A stretch of DNA of 64,000 bases, taken from JAHDHW01 sp965277415. GTDB lineage: Bacteria; Bacteroidota; Bacteroidia; Chitinophagales; Saprospiraceae. The notes under the pieces were generated by a model. That model was not told the origin of the DNA, searched no databases, and saw only the letters and a list, made by a program, of their open reading frames with translations. This document shows positions 49,201 to 57,428 of this stretch, one piece after another. The DNA lies in NCBI GenBank assembly GCA_965277415.1, contig CBDICS010000086.1:67590-131589 (forward strand). The letters are read 5' to 3'. Made by a program: the position numbers and the translations under genes. The stretch's first letter is position 1. Each line of letters starts with the position of its first letter.

Positions 49201-52200
49201 AAATACTCCAGCGCCTGGTATGTGGGATGATTTATATGGAGCAGAACTTTGTCGATCCAATCGATTTTGGGAAGTTTTTCGAGGTTTATATGCTTCTCTG
49301 AAAATGAAACATGGCATTGATTTTATTCCAACAAATACAAATCCTTGTGCTGCTTGTATGGGAGAGTCAGTAGATTGCTGTGGGTGTGGCAATTGGGAAG
49401 ATATCCAGCAAAGACATTTTGGATATGATGATCTGATTGGACAAGGAGGTACTGATTTAAATGGCGGTTTGGACATAGAGGAGATTTTAATGGGAGGAGT
49501 TACTTTAGGTGAAATTGAATTAGAACAGGGGCCAATTCTTGACGAACACTGCAATACGATTTGTGCTTCTTACCGATCAGCATGGCAAGAACAATTAATT
49601 GAATGTTTTGGAGGTGATGAAAATTCACCAGAATTGCAGACACTCCTCGATGAGATGGAACTGGTCTGCCAATCCGGTTGTGATGCAACACATCCTTTAG
49701 GAGCTTCTTCTAATGCTGATGGGAGTCTAAGTTTTCAATTAGCTATACAAAATGCCTTAGGAACCACTCCTATGTCAGCAACCTGTAATGATCTTCTCAT
49801 TACGCACCCCGCGCCTTATGATACAGATGTTTTTGGTGGAACACAAGCCTTTATTGATGATTGTGTATGTGATCGTTATGATCACGAGTTTGAGCAATAT
49901 TCTATCGGTCAATCCAATCCTGATTTTGAGGGGTTCGTAACTTATTTGGAAAGTACATACAATACTTATTATGACCCTGATGCACTCCTTGATTTGGATT
50001 GTGCCTGCCGCAATATTGAGTCAATTTATTTATTAGATAACCCAACAGGGACTTTTGAGATTCCGGAACCCTTTGCTTGTCAGGCTTGTATTGATTGCGA
50101 TCAGGCATCCGATCTTTATGATGAGTTTATTAATAACAGCGGCTACAATTTTTTTGATCCTATAACCTCAGAAACTTTAGGGAATCCTGAATTTAGAAGC
50201 GTAATGACCAATTGGTTCAATCAAGAACTCAATTTCAATCTGTCATTTGATGAGTATATTGATTTTTTCGCTTACTGTACTATTGACTTGAATGGAGGAG
50301 GGAACTTTCAAGGAGAAAACACTAATTTGATGACCCTGCCAGGGGACAATCTTGTCTTGATGAATAATCGCCTTCTTCGACGAGATGATCCGGAATATAT
50401 CGGAATGATTGGTCGGATGGTTAATGATGATCTGACATTCGAACTTAAAGCTAATCAGACCACTACCCAAGCCGGAGGAACGGTTACCTATGAGGTGACG
50501 ATTACCAATAATGGAACGACTGCCATCACTTTTGATTATTATGATCAATTACCTGGAGGCTGGTCTTTTATTGCTTATCCAACGAATCTTAACGGAGGAA
50601 CACTCAATACGACCAATGCAGATATTATGTCTGTCTCTTCGGTCACCCTCAATGCAGAAGAGACCTTGATATGGGACGTCACTACACTTGTTACAGAACA
50701 GGCCTATATTGCTCGTAATTACTATCATCAGGCGATCATTACAGAGGCCAATGATACTACCTATTCTGATAACCCCGCGACTTTAGAAAATACAGACCCT
50801 ACTGGTGTTTATCTAGATATTGATAATCCCTGTCTTGGCCCTGTAGAAGAAGCAGAGGACCTAGTTGCCTTCCTTAATGAAATCATTGCTGAAGTTGGTA
50901 CAACACCTAATTATCCGCTTATTATTCCAGTAGAATCCCTTAGTTCTTTTGGTGCTAATTCCAGTCTCAACCTCTGGCCACACCTTGATATTGATAACCT
51001 TGATATTCATATTTATGATCCGGTAATTACGAATAATGAGATCACCTTGATGTTTGTCAATGACTGTGGTATAACAGATATACTTTGTGCCCTGACCTTG
51101 GAAGGAATCACAGCATTATCAGATATTGCAATGATCAATGATGCTTCCTCGCTAGGAACGAATACCAATAATGGCAATTACTTAATCCAGCTTAATTTGA
51201 CTACCTCGACTGGTGTGGAAACGTCTATCACTGCAAGCAGCAGTTGTTACAGCCTTATTCCATGTGATCAGCGACTACTCTGTAATCGTTCTATAACTTT
51301 AGAAGTTGAAATAGCAGATAACTGCCTGGATTATATTTTTGACCTGCTGGCTTTACAAGCGACTACGGAACATGAAGCATTAATCAATGAGGCCCGCGAA
51401 CGTTTTCGACTTGGCTATTCTTTACAGTGTATGAGTGATAAAGATGAACTTATCCAAAGCTCTACGAGTACCGAATACCATCATACCCTTTACTACTATG
51501 ATCAGTCGGGTAGTCTTGTCCGAACCATACCTCCTAAAGGGGTAAAGGTATTGGAAGGTAGTAATCTGGATCAGGTAGATGTGTATCGCCAGGATGGTAC
51601 TGGAAATTCCGTATTTCCACCACATGAACTACCGACTTATTATCAATACAATAGCTATGGTCAAATTATAATTCAGGATAGTCCAGATGCAACAGAAGCT
51701 AAAATGTATTATGACCGATTAGGTAGATCAATTGTTTCTCAGAATGGCCGGCAAAGAAACCTTATTACTTATCCTAATCCGAGGCATTCATATACCATCT
51801 ATGATGAACAAAGTCGTATAATAGAGCTTGGAGAAATTATACATCCTCCTGGTAATCCAATGACTGATGAGATTGCTGCTGATCCCATACTATTCAGTAC
51901 TTGGCTATCTTTAGGGATAGAGCGGGTACAGGTCGTCAAGTCCATATATGATGAAAACCTAGAAAATGTCACGGAGTCTGTAGACATAGATGCGTTTTTC
52001 GATGCACCTCGCCGCTATCTCCGAAAGCGAATCAGTAGTACCCTGTTTTTTGAGTCCATTCCAACCAATGGTCCTACACTGGCCTATGATCACGCTTCTC
52101 ATTATGATTATGATGTACATGGGAATGTCAAGACGCTGATACAAGAGTTTGCTTCTCTTCGGAATATTAATCAGGATATTAAACGTATCGACTATGATTA

Positions 52201-54559
52201 TGATCTGGTGAGTGGAAATGTCCATCAGGTTAGCTATCAAGCCGGAGCGCCAGATGCTTTCTACCATCGCTATATATATGATTCAGATAATCGACTTACA
52301 CATGTATCGACTAGTCAGGATGGCTGGATATGGGATATGGATGCCACCTATGAATATTATGATCATGGCCCTTTAGCAAGAACAGAATTGGGAGAATATA
52401 AAGTACAAGGCTGTGATTATGTTTACACCATTCATGGTTGGATAAAAGGAGTCAATAGCAATACGCTGATTGAAACCAGAGATATTGGTAAAGATGGTGA
52501 AAGCGGTGGTATTCATGAGCTAATTGCTGCCGATGCCTATGGCTATAGTTTAGGCTATTACACAGATGATTACTCACCCATAGGTAGCTCAGCTGATGAC
52601 TGGTTGGCCGCCGAACCTAGCCTGAGTGATAAAGACCTGTTCAATGGAAATATTCGATCGATGGTAACAGCCATTAAAAAACCGGATGGATCAACCTTAG
52701 AAATTACGCCAAATGTCTATACCTATGATCAACTCCATCGGATCAAGGCCATGCAAAAATATACGGCAATAGATGAGGCAAATAATACCTGGGCTACAGC
52801 AAATATGATTGATGGATATAAGACTACGTATGAATATGATGCCAATGGTAATTTGATGGACCTGACCCGTCGTAATAGTAGTGTACTCATGGATGATTTG
52901 ACTTATCATTATTCCACAGGTACCAATCAATTGGCTTATGTAAATGATTTTGTCCCGGGCACTACAGTTGATGGTGATCTTGATAAACAACTGGTCGGCA
53001 ATTATACCTACGATGATGCAGGAAACCTGATTAAAGATGTCTCGGAAGAAATTTTTAATATCGAATGGAATGTCTACGGAAAGGTCAAACAAACCACACG
53101 GGACGCAGGAGTTGATCTAAATGAAAAACCCAATGTCAGCTATCAATATGATGCTGCCGGTAATCGGATTATCAAACGGGTAGAGAAAGGCGTAAACGCA
53201 ACAGACTGGACCTATACCTATTATGTCCGGGATGCTAGCGGAAATGTGATGGCAGTCTATAAAGGCAAAGATGAGACAACAGCCAATAGTATGCAAATGG
53301 AAGACTTATTCGAAAAAGAATTTCACCTATATGGTTCTAGCCGCTTGGGGATTAAACGATCAGATATGCCGGATGAAGATCTTGAAACAGCAACAGTTAC
53401 GCCTGGGATCATGAATAGATTTTCGGGAAACCGATCTTACGAATTGAGTAATCATCTGGGGAATGTATTGGCAGCAGTTTCTGATAATAAACTCTTGGCT
53501 TATCAAGGAAATACCTTACCTTTATATAAAGCAGAAGTGCTGAGCTATAACGATTATTATCCATTTGGCTTAGAGATGCAGGAGCGGACTGCTAGCGTAG
53601 AAGGGTATCGTTATGGTTTTAATGGCAAGGAGAATGATGCGAATGGAGAGTTTGGATCGCAGCTTATCCAAGACTATGGATTCCGAATGTATAATCCAAG
53701 TATTGGGAAGTTCTTGTCTGTTGATCCGTTGACTCAAAGTTATCCAGAATTGACTCCCTATCAATTTGCTAGTAATACTCCTATTTGGGCAATAGATTTA
53801 GATGGCTTAGAAGCTTATTATTCAACTGAAGGGAAGTTCTTGGAAAAATATGGAGAATCAACGGAAGTTAGAATAACGAGTGCTAAAACATTTTATGATA
53901 TACACTACACCCATTTGGGTGATCGTAATGCGCAAGCTAAAGCATTAAGAGATCCTAAAAAGAGCCAAGAAGTTTATACAGATCGTGATCAGGCTGCATT
54001 AGATTTTGTTTTCAAACATAATGGAAAAACTCATAGTAAAAAAGTAGAATTTGGAATCAAGATTTATTCACAAGATACTGAAGGTGGTGATGGGAGTGTC
54101 TCTAAATTATATTTGTGGGGAAAAGTTGTAGAAGGGGGAAAAGATAGTGAAGGAGAATATGTTAACTTAGAAAAGTCTACTTTAAGGTTTAAGGGATGGG
54201 AACTAGCCGCTACTGCTCATACACATACTGAAGGAGATAATGCAGAAAATTTTTCTGCATATGATAATGGTGAAAAAAGTTTTTTAAGAGTATTGGGAGA
54301 TAAAGGGTTATCTGATAAAATGGGAGTAGATTTTTATTTAGGTACTCCTAATGGGGTTCTTAAGCTATGGGATCCTAAAGCAAAAGCGGAAGCTATTATA
54401 TTTGAAGGTGCACCACGCTATAATCCGCCTTGGGGGATTCGGAAGGAGTTTAAGCCATCGACAGGTACAGGTTTTGATGAAGATGGAAATAGTGCACCAA
54501 TATATAATTATCCAACGCCAGATCTTAATAAAGAAAAAGAGAAAAAAGGAAATGGATAA
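46277..54559 (+). CDS. Giant secreted DUF6443-type Rhs protein (2760 aa) with C-terminal DUF4329/JAB-like domain
   Basis: 2760 aa. Signal peptide ~1-29 (CIQTIQAQ). An N-terminal beta-sandwich region leads to a DUF6443-type section (~310-480: DVISYFDGSLRSRQTV, SYYDHVGRPVVQAIPAPF). A Cys-rich middle (CFDCAYEL, CAACMGESVDCCGCGNW) and a DUF11-like domain (~1380-1480: GGTVTYEVTITNNGTTAITF) follow. Rhs YD-repeats run ~1730-2380. The Rhs core is at ~2443-2514 (YRYGFNGKENDANGEFGSQL, YGFRMYNPSIGKFLSVDPLT). The final ~245 residues hold H2648-T-H2650 and FSAYDNG then FYLGTPNGVLKLWDP, the DUF4329/JAB-like pattern of putative metallopeptidase tips. Predicted polymorphic toxin delivered by the products of this operon; activity is inferred. 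Confidence 0.88.
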   Translation: MKSLILYSYKTLAALSLFLLFCIQTIQAQEYNIPPLNGTAITNGATMNLIDPLCDDPDCDMLMTTCAYQSYIELGVGPLEDPSIIYASGTYNLEVSIVVDYIDNDINEPPVIGESHTLSVQFNKEGGVFKNKDRVILEGGYDILITIMSVTYTDPAGNTSTINIPNAAYLQPGIITGRFDPIDPTVNNSTINYPTANFENFIDLDWTAIPGADFYDLEWTWVDSELNNQDIDEVNFKFNSSRINTENTAYRISNIYQTGKLIARVRGIGRLDDCETFIPTIWNLPDLVEDYLDLPVGEILSLDGHREGFNWQHSRTYAEEGKHKDVISYFDGSLRSRQTVSRIESDGHAVVAESYYDHVGRPVVQAIPAPFILGSNYAQNIDYYDNFNTSNGVPYNREHFEKEDPSCLSISDAMDDSGSGQYYSPSNTITDDHQAYLPDAKGYPFSQTILTQDQTGRVRFQGGVGDVHTLGAGKETQYYYGIPEQQELDRLFGNDVGYKAYYEKNLVVDANGQVSVSYLDNKNRVIATALAGTSPLQLDALASQSDPLNTFNILSNLSDLNTPENEGTIGTTLTINKQVLVSENNTSYTFDYTLTPQDYNDEECAPSACFDCAYELKLVVYDECGDIVMGSETPISIPIDMTNIDDDCEDNGIYTLSLNDNLDIGSYGLNKKLSLDPTIMNTYEELYIEAYECAESIVEIFNQLIMDADLEGCVDAACLGLCTVEIDIQEYTNDLDAYKEALINCIKDKIEAGDCTQNQIGDISQCEIFHQTLLDDMSPFGQYGTVTNANNEIQRSGLPCTSFYAESNIFGLSYDDISYGTIMVEINGVDLSPAALNLSQFVANYEESWGEFFLDQHPEYVYLDWCEVVNATSETFDGNLLDYDAEEAESAGYLNPLGHNANTIGYTIGGATGTIVAGAHVSGMNQTAIDAMKDEMINFALYNEGVNPDLYYSIWDIAYIGALSNILDVSQIIDENTPAPGMWDDLYGAELCRSNRFWEVFRGLYASLKMKHGIDFIPTNTNPCAACMGESVDCCGCGNWEDIQQRHFGYDDLIGQGGTDLNGGLDIEEILMGGVTLGEIELEQGPILDEHCNTICASYRSAWQEQLIECFGGDENSPELQTLLDEMELVCQSGCDATHPLGASSNADGSLSFQLAIQNALGTTPMSATCNDLLITHPAPYDTDVFGGTQAFIDDCVCDRYDHEFEQYSIGQSNPDFEGFVTYLESTYNTYYDPDALLDLDCACRNIESIYLLDNPTGTFEIPEPFACQACIDCDQASDLYDEFINNSGYNFFDPITSETLGNPEFRSVMTNWFNQELNFNLSFDEYIDFFAYCTIDLNGGGNFQGENTNLMTLPGDNLVLMNNRLLRRDDPEYIGMIGRMVNDDLTFELKANQTTTQAGGTVTYEVTITNNGTTAITFDYYDQLPGGWSFIAYPTNLNGGTLNTTNADIMSVSSVTLNAEETLIWDVTTLVTEQAYIARNYYHQAIITEANDTTYSDNPATLENTDPTGVYLDIDNPCLGPVEEAEDLVAFLNEIIAEVGTTPNYPLIIPVESLSSFGANSSLNLWPHLDIDNLDIHIYDPVITNNEITLMFVNDCGITDILCALTLEGITALSDIAMINDASSLGTNTNNGNYLIQLNLTTSTGVETSITASSSCYSLIPCDQRLLCNRSITLEVEIADNCLDYIFDLLALQATTEHEALINEARERFRLGYSLQCMSDKDELIQSSTSTEYHHTLYYYDQSGSLVRTIPPKGVKVLEGSNLDQVDVYRQDGTGNSVFPPHELPTYYQYNSYGQIIIQDSPDATEAKMYYDRLGRSIVSQNGRQRNLITYPNPRHSYTIYDEQSRIIELGEIIHPPGNPMTDEIAADPILFSTWLSLGIERVQVVKSIYDENLENVTESVDIDAFFDAPRRYLRKRISSTLFFESIPTNGPTLAYDHASHYDYDVHGNVKTLIQEFASLRNINQDIKRIDYDYDLVSGNVHQVSYQAGAPDAFYHRYIYDSDNRLTHVSTSQDGWIWDMDATYEYYDHGPLARTELGEYKVQGCDYVYTIHGWIKGVNSNTLIETRDIGKDGESGGIHELIAADAYGYSLGYYTDDYSPIGSSADDWLAAEPSLSDKDLFNGNIRSMVTAIKKPDGSTLEITPNVYTYDQLHRIKAMQKYTAIDEANNTWATANMIDGYKTTYEYDANGNLMDLTRRNSSVLMDDLTYHYSTGTNQLAYVNDFVPGTTVDGDLDKQLVGNYTYDDAGNLIKDVSEEIFNIEWNVYGKVKQTTRDAGVDLNEKPNVSYQYDAAGNRIIKRVEKGVNATDWTYTYYVRDASGNVMAVYKGKDETTANSMQMEDLFEKEFHLYGSSRLGIKRSDMPDEDLETATVTPGIMNRFSGNRSYELSNHLGNVLAAVSDNKLLAYQGNTLPLYKAEVLSYNDYYPFGLEMQERTASVEGYRYGFNGKENDANGEFGSQLIQDYGFRMYNPSIGKFLSVDPLTQSYPELTPYQFASNTPIWAIDLDGLEAYYSTEGKFLEKYGESTEVRITSAKTFYDIHYTHLGDRNAQAKALRDPKKSQEVYTDRDQAALDFVFKHNGKTHSKKVEFGIKIYSQDTEGGDGSVSKLYLWGKVVEGGKDSEGEYVNLEKSTLRFKGWELAATAHTHTEGDNAENFSAYDNGEKSFLRVLGDKGLSDKMGVDFYLGTPNGVLKLWDPKAKAEAIIFEGAPRYNPPWGIRKEFKPSTGTGFDEDGNSAPIYNYPTPDLNKEKEKKGNG

Positions 54560-55349
54560 AGAAATGCATAAATTATATTTTCCCAATATGATTAAATTTA
54601 GATTGTTTAATAGTTTATACAAACCATTAATTCTATTGTGTTTTTTATTAATTGCATGTGACTTTTCTAATAAAAAACTTTTACCAATAGATGTTTTTTT
54701 TAATGATTTTGAAAAAAGAATCGAAAGGAAGAATATATTGGATATAAAAACAGTAGAAGAAGATTCATTAGGAGAATTATATTATTTGTTAAAAGATGAG
54801 ATAATTCAATCAGTGCAATTAAATACTAAACTGAACGAGGAGTTAATGATTAAAGGAATAAGAAATAATAATGATAAATCTTATGTCTTGTTAGTAGCCT
54901 TTCATAGGAGGCTTAATAATAGAAATGTTCGATTTGATGAGCTAGTAATGGAACTGAAGAATTCTTTAGAAGCAATGAAAGATAATAAGGAGGATTTTGA
55001 AAAGTGTATCAAGGAAAGATTAAAAGTAGCACAATTCAACTTTAATAATTGGAATTTAGATGATACAATACAATTATCATTTCCAACATATTTTAGAGAT
55101 AATAAAAGAAATGCATTTACATTTGGGTGTTCTACTAGTTATGATTCTATTATTAGCAGTTATTTATTTGTAGATGGAATCTTAGTTTCAAAGGATACGT
55201 TTTTGAATTATGATAATTCGACAGAATTAATATTTAAGTTAAGAGTGATTAATTTAAGTGATCCAAATACACAAATATTATTAAATAAAGTTAGTGTGGA
55301 TGATACTCTAGATATAAATTTATTCAACTATGGTAGACTTATAGAATAA
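54552..55349 (+). CDS. Lipoprotein overlapping the Rhs gene, candidate immunity protein
   Basis: 265 aa if started at ATG 54552 (MDKEMHKLYF), which overlaps the Rhs stop by eight bases; later Met codons (54564, 54588) are also possible. A longer in-frame reading from 54351 lies wholly inside the Rhs gene and is rejected. The hydrophobic PLILLCFLLIAC gives a lipobox (LIAC) and probable lipid anchor. The rest is helical and charged (VFFNDFEKRIERKNILDIKT) with a beta-rich C-third (AFTFGCSTSYDSIISSYLFV). No family is recognised. Position directly behind the variable tip of the Rhs gene is that of an immunity gene, and an exported anchor would suit protection against a periplasmic or external toxin. 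Confidence 0.65.
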   Translation: MDKEMHKLYFPNMIKFRLFNSLYKPLILLCFLLIACDFSNKKLLPIDVFFNDFEKRIERKNILDIKTVEEDSLGELYYLLKDEIIQSVQLNTKLNEELMIKGIRNNNDKSYVLLVAFHRRLNNRNVRFDELVMELKNSLEAMKDNKEDFEKCIKERLKVAQFNFNNWNLDDTIQLSFPTYFRDNKRNAFTFGCSTSYDSIISSYLFVDGILVSKDTFLNYDNSTELIFKLRVINLSDPNTQILLNKVSVDDTLDINLFNYGRLIE

Positions 55350-55682
55350 TTGGATTCCCCTCGATAGCTGCAGTCCACCCCTAGTTACCTAGTTAGCCGT
55401 AGTCAATTAGAGGCGCAAAAGATGAGGTGTACAAGCTAAGAGTATGGTTTTGTTTACGTCGTTGTCTAAGAAATAAAAAAAGAATTAAATCTACGGCAAG
55501 TCTGGGAAAACCCAATATACCAATGATCAAGTGAACCATCAGAATAAAAAAGCGACAATAAATGGAGAATGAATAAATCCTAGTTTCTCGACTACTTCCA
55601 AATATAATTTTCGCTAGTACGATGTTTATTTACCTCATATCTTCTAGTCTTCCATTCTCCCTTTCCATAGACTCTTAAGATA

Positions 55683-56033
55683 AAAACAAATATTTCATGA
55701 CGCGTTGGGAAGATAATTTGACGCGTTCAACATAAAAAACAAATAGAAATTTGACAAAGTGCTAATATTTGATCTACATTTAAAAACTAAAACTTTTTCA
55801 AGCTAATTATAAAACTAATAATAGATGGACTACTGCTCCTAATGCGATTAAAAAAAGCAAACAAAAAATTAGTCAAAATCCATATGATTTTTTTCGAACC
55901 AAAAAAGCAATGAATAACTAAATCCTAATACCACCAATGACCTATTCTATATCTCAACAAAACGACATTCAATATACTTGTCTTCTTAGGAAGTATTGGA
56001 AGTAAGTAAAAAGGAATTTGTATTTCCTGTTTA
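55683..56033 (+). repeat. Promoter-leader cassette, copy A of a ~345-bp direct duplication
   Basis: Nearly collinear with 56946-57300. Shared landmarks in order are the TGACGCGTT pair, the -33/-7 boxes, ACTACTGCTC, AGCAAACAAAAAATTAGTC, TTTTTTCGAACCAAAAAAGC, ATCTCAACAAAACGA, ATTGGAAGTAAGTAAAAAGG and a small AGGAA/TTCCT hairpin. By eye roughly five of six positions agree; differences are scattered substitutions with few gaps, so the duplication is not recent or is under partial constraint. Confidence 0.8.
55698..55782 (+). promoter_or_regulatory. Direct-repeat operator and promoter, copy 2 (Cys-rich lipoprotein gene)
   Basis: TGACGCGTT at 55698-55706 and again at 55719-55727; TTTG at 55750-55753; TACATTTA at 55775-55782. 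The spacings (21, 22 and 21 bp) are identical to copies 1 and 3. Confidence 0.75.
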
Positions 56034-56141
56034 TATAAAGTATATGGCTATATCTACGTCAGAATTTAAAAATAAAAAAAGAGCCAAGCCTACGCGAGTA
56101 GATTTGACTAACACAAATTAATTAACAAAAAAAATAAAGAA

Positions 56142-56807
56142 ATGAAAAAGACAAAATTGTATGTTGCGTTATTATTATGTAGTGTGTTAATGTTCAGTTG
56201 CGGAGGAGGAGATGATGGTATGGAAGACATGATGTCAAGTTGTAGTGATGGTTTACAAAATGGAGAGGAGACAGGAGTAGATTGTGGAGGGGATTGTGAT
56301 CCATGCGTGAGTGGTCCGCCAAGTAATGGTTTTTATTGGTATGGAATAATAGATGGGGAAGAAGAAGAGGTTACGGCGCTAAACGGAATAGGAGGAGGTA
56401 GTTGCACTTCAGAATTTCTGCATATAGGTTATAGCAGTTGGCTAATAGATGTGATAGAGGATATCGAAGGAGCATCGATCAATATAATAAAACTATTTGA
56501 AGAGTTGCCGGCAGAATTTTCAGAGTATTACCCGATGTATGAAGAGGGGGTACGGCCTTATGGAAATTGTGAAACTGGAGAAGTAGGAGTAGAAATTGCT
56601 TGGCGAGATGCTTCGGGTGAATTATGGCAAAGTCGTTTGGGCGATCAAACAGGGAGTAGTTTTGAGATATTAACGCGTGCAGATTATGATGGGAGTTTAA
56701 AGACAGAAATAACAGGAATATTTAGTTGTAAGCTTTATCTAGAGGGAACGAGTGAGGTAAAAGAAGTGGTGGAAGGTTCGTTTAGTGCTCAGATGCCACT
56801 GCATTAA
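56142..56807 (+). CDS. Cys-rich surface lipoprotein
   Basis: 221 aa. Lipoprotein signal ends in LMFSC (Cys ~20) followed by GGGDDGMEDMM, an acidic +2 region that in Bacteroidota lipoproteins often marks surface export. Then CSDGLQNGEETGVDCGGDCD plus PC, a small Cys/Asp-rich motif recurrent in Bacteroidota secreted proteins. The rest (~70-221) is a beta-rich domain with three more Cys (GGGSCTSEF, YGNCETGEVG, IFSCKLYLEG). Function unknown. Driven by promoter copy 2 and placed between the Rhs operon and the adhesin-like gene, so probably co-regulated with both. Confidence 0.8.
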   Translation: MKKTKLYVALLLCSVLMFSCGGGDDGMEDMMSSCSDGLQNGEETGVDCGGDCDPCVSGPPSNGFYWYGIIDGEEEEVTALNGIGGGSCTSEFLHIGYSSWLIDVIEDIEGASINIIKLFEELPAEFSEYYPMYEEGVRPYGNCETGEVGVEIAWRDASGELWQSRLGDQTGSSFEILTRADYDGSLKTEITGIFSCKLYLEGTSEVKEVVEGSFSAQMPLH

Positions 56808-56945
56808 TAGGAAATTTTGTTGGATGTATGGCTATTATAGAGTTGACAATTTATCCGTTTTCTATAAATGAATATAATCTTGTTAGCCACGAAGTCTTCT
56901 TGATAATCAAGTCAGATATAAAAGAGCGAGGTCACTTTCAAGATA

Positions 56946-57300
56946 AAAAAAAACATTTCATGACGCGTTGGGAAGATAATTTGACGCGTTCAACATAAAA
57001 AACAAATAGAAATTTGACAAAGTGCTAAGATTTGATTTACATTTAAAAACTAAAACTTTTTTAGGCTAATTATAAAACAAGCTATAGGTGCACTACTGCT
57101 CTTATAGCGGTCAAAAAAAAGCAAACAAAAAATTAGTCGAAAGCCATAAGATTTTTTTCGAACCAAAAAAGCAATGAATAACTAAAACCTAACATCACCA
57201 GTGATCTATTCTATATCTCAACAAAACGATACTCAATATACTTGTACTTCTTAAGAAGAATTGGAAGTAAGTAAAAAGGAATTTATACTTCCTGTTCATA
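56946..57300 (+). repeat. Promoter-leader cassette, copy B of the direct duplication
   Basis: Counterpart of 55683-56033 with the same order of landmarks. CTTCTTAAGAAG, a perfect palindrome here, corresponds to CTTCTTAGGAAG in copy A, and AGGAA...TTCCT is kept in both, so small hairpins in the leader are maintained while loops vary. Confidence 0.8.
56961..57045 (+). promoter_or_regulatory. Direct-repeat operator and promoter, copy 3 (adhesin-like gene)
   Basis: TGACGCGTT at 56961-56969 and 56982-56990; TTTG at 57013-57016; TACATTTA at 57038-57045. Same 21/22/21-bp spacing as the other copies. Confidence 0.75.
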
Positions 57301-57428
57301 TTTACTTGAACACTATTAGACTACAATTTTCTTTTCCCATCAGCTAGCTTATAAGCCCTAAGAAAAACGCTTGCAGCTGATTAATAATCATTAAGCTGAT
57401 TTTTAAATAAATAAAAACAACAATAAGT

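Larger units (their letters stand above)
55350..56141. other. 792-bp intergenic region with relic frame and promoter copy 2
   Basis: The first ~330 bp hold no intact gene. A 28-codon open stretch ending at 55572 (IYGKSGKTQYTNDQVNHQ... ending TINGE) follows an in-frame stop and looks like a displaced toxin-tip or Rhs fragment. From ~55683 begins the duplicated promoter-leader cassette, which runs to ~56033. The mRNA leader predicted from it is ~350 nt. Confidence 0.5.
56808..57428. other. 621-bp intergenic region with promoter copy 3
   Basis: About 135 bp of unremarkable sequence, then the second copy of the duplicated promoter-leader cassette (56946-57300), then ~125 bp of AT-rich leader to the ATG at 57429. 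No ORF is credible. Confidence 0.6.

Noticed and set aside
54351..54551. Extended N-terminus of the lipoprotein gene
   Set aside because: Lies wholly in the Rhs gene in another frame and would hide the lipoprotein signal; start at 54552 is better.
55760..55772. TAATATTTG as the -7 box of promoter copy 2
   Set aside because: Has three instead of two bases between TA and TTTG, and the spacing to -33 is too short; TACATTTA at 55775 is conserved at fixed distance in all three copies.
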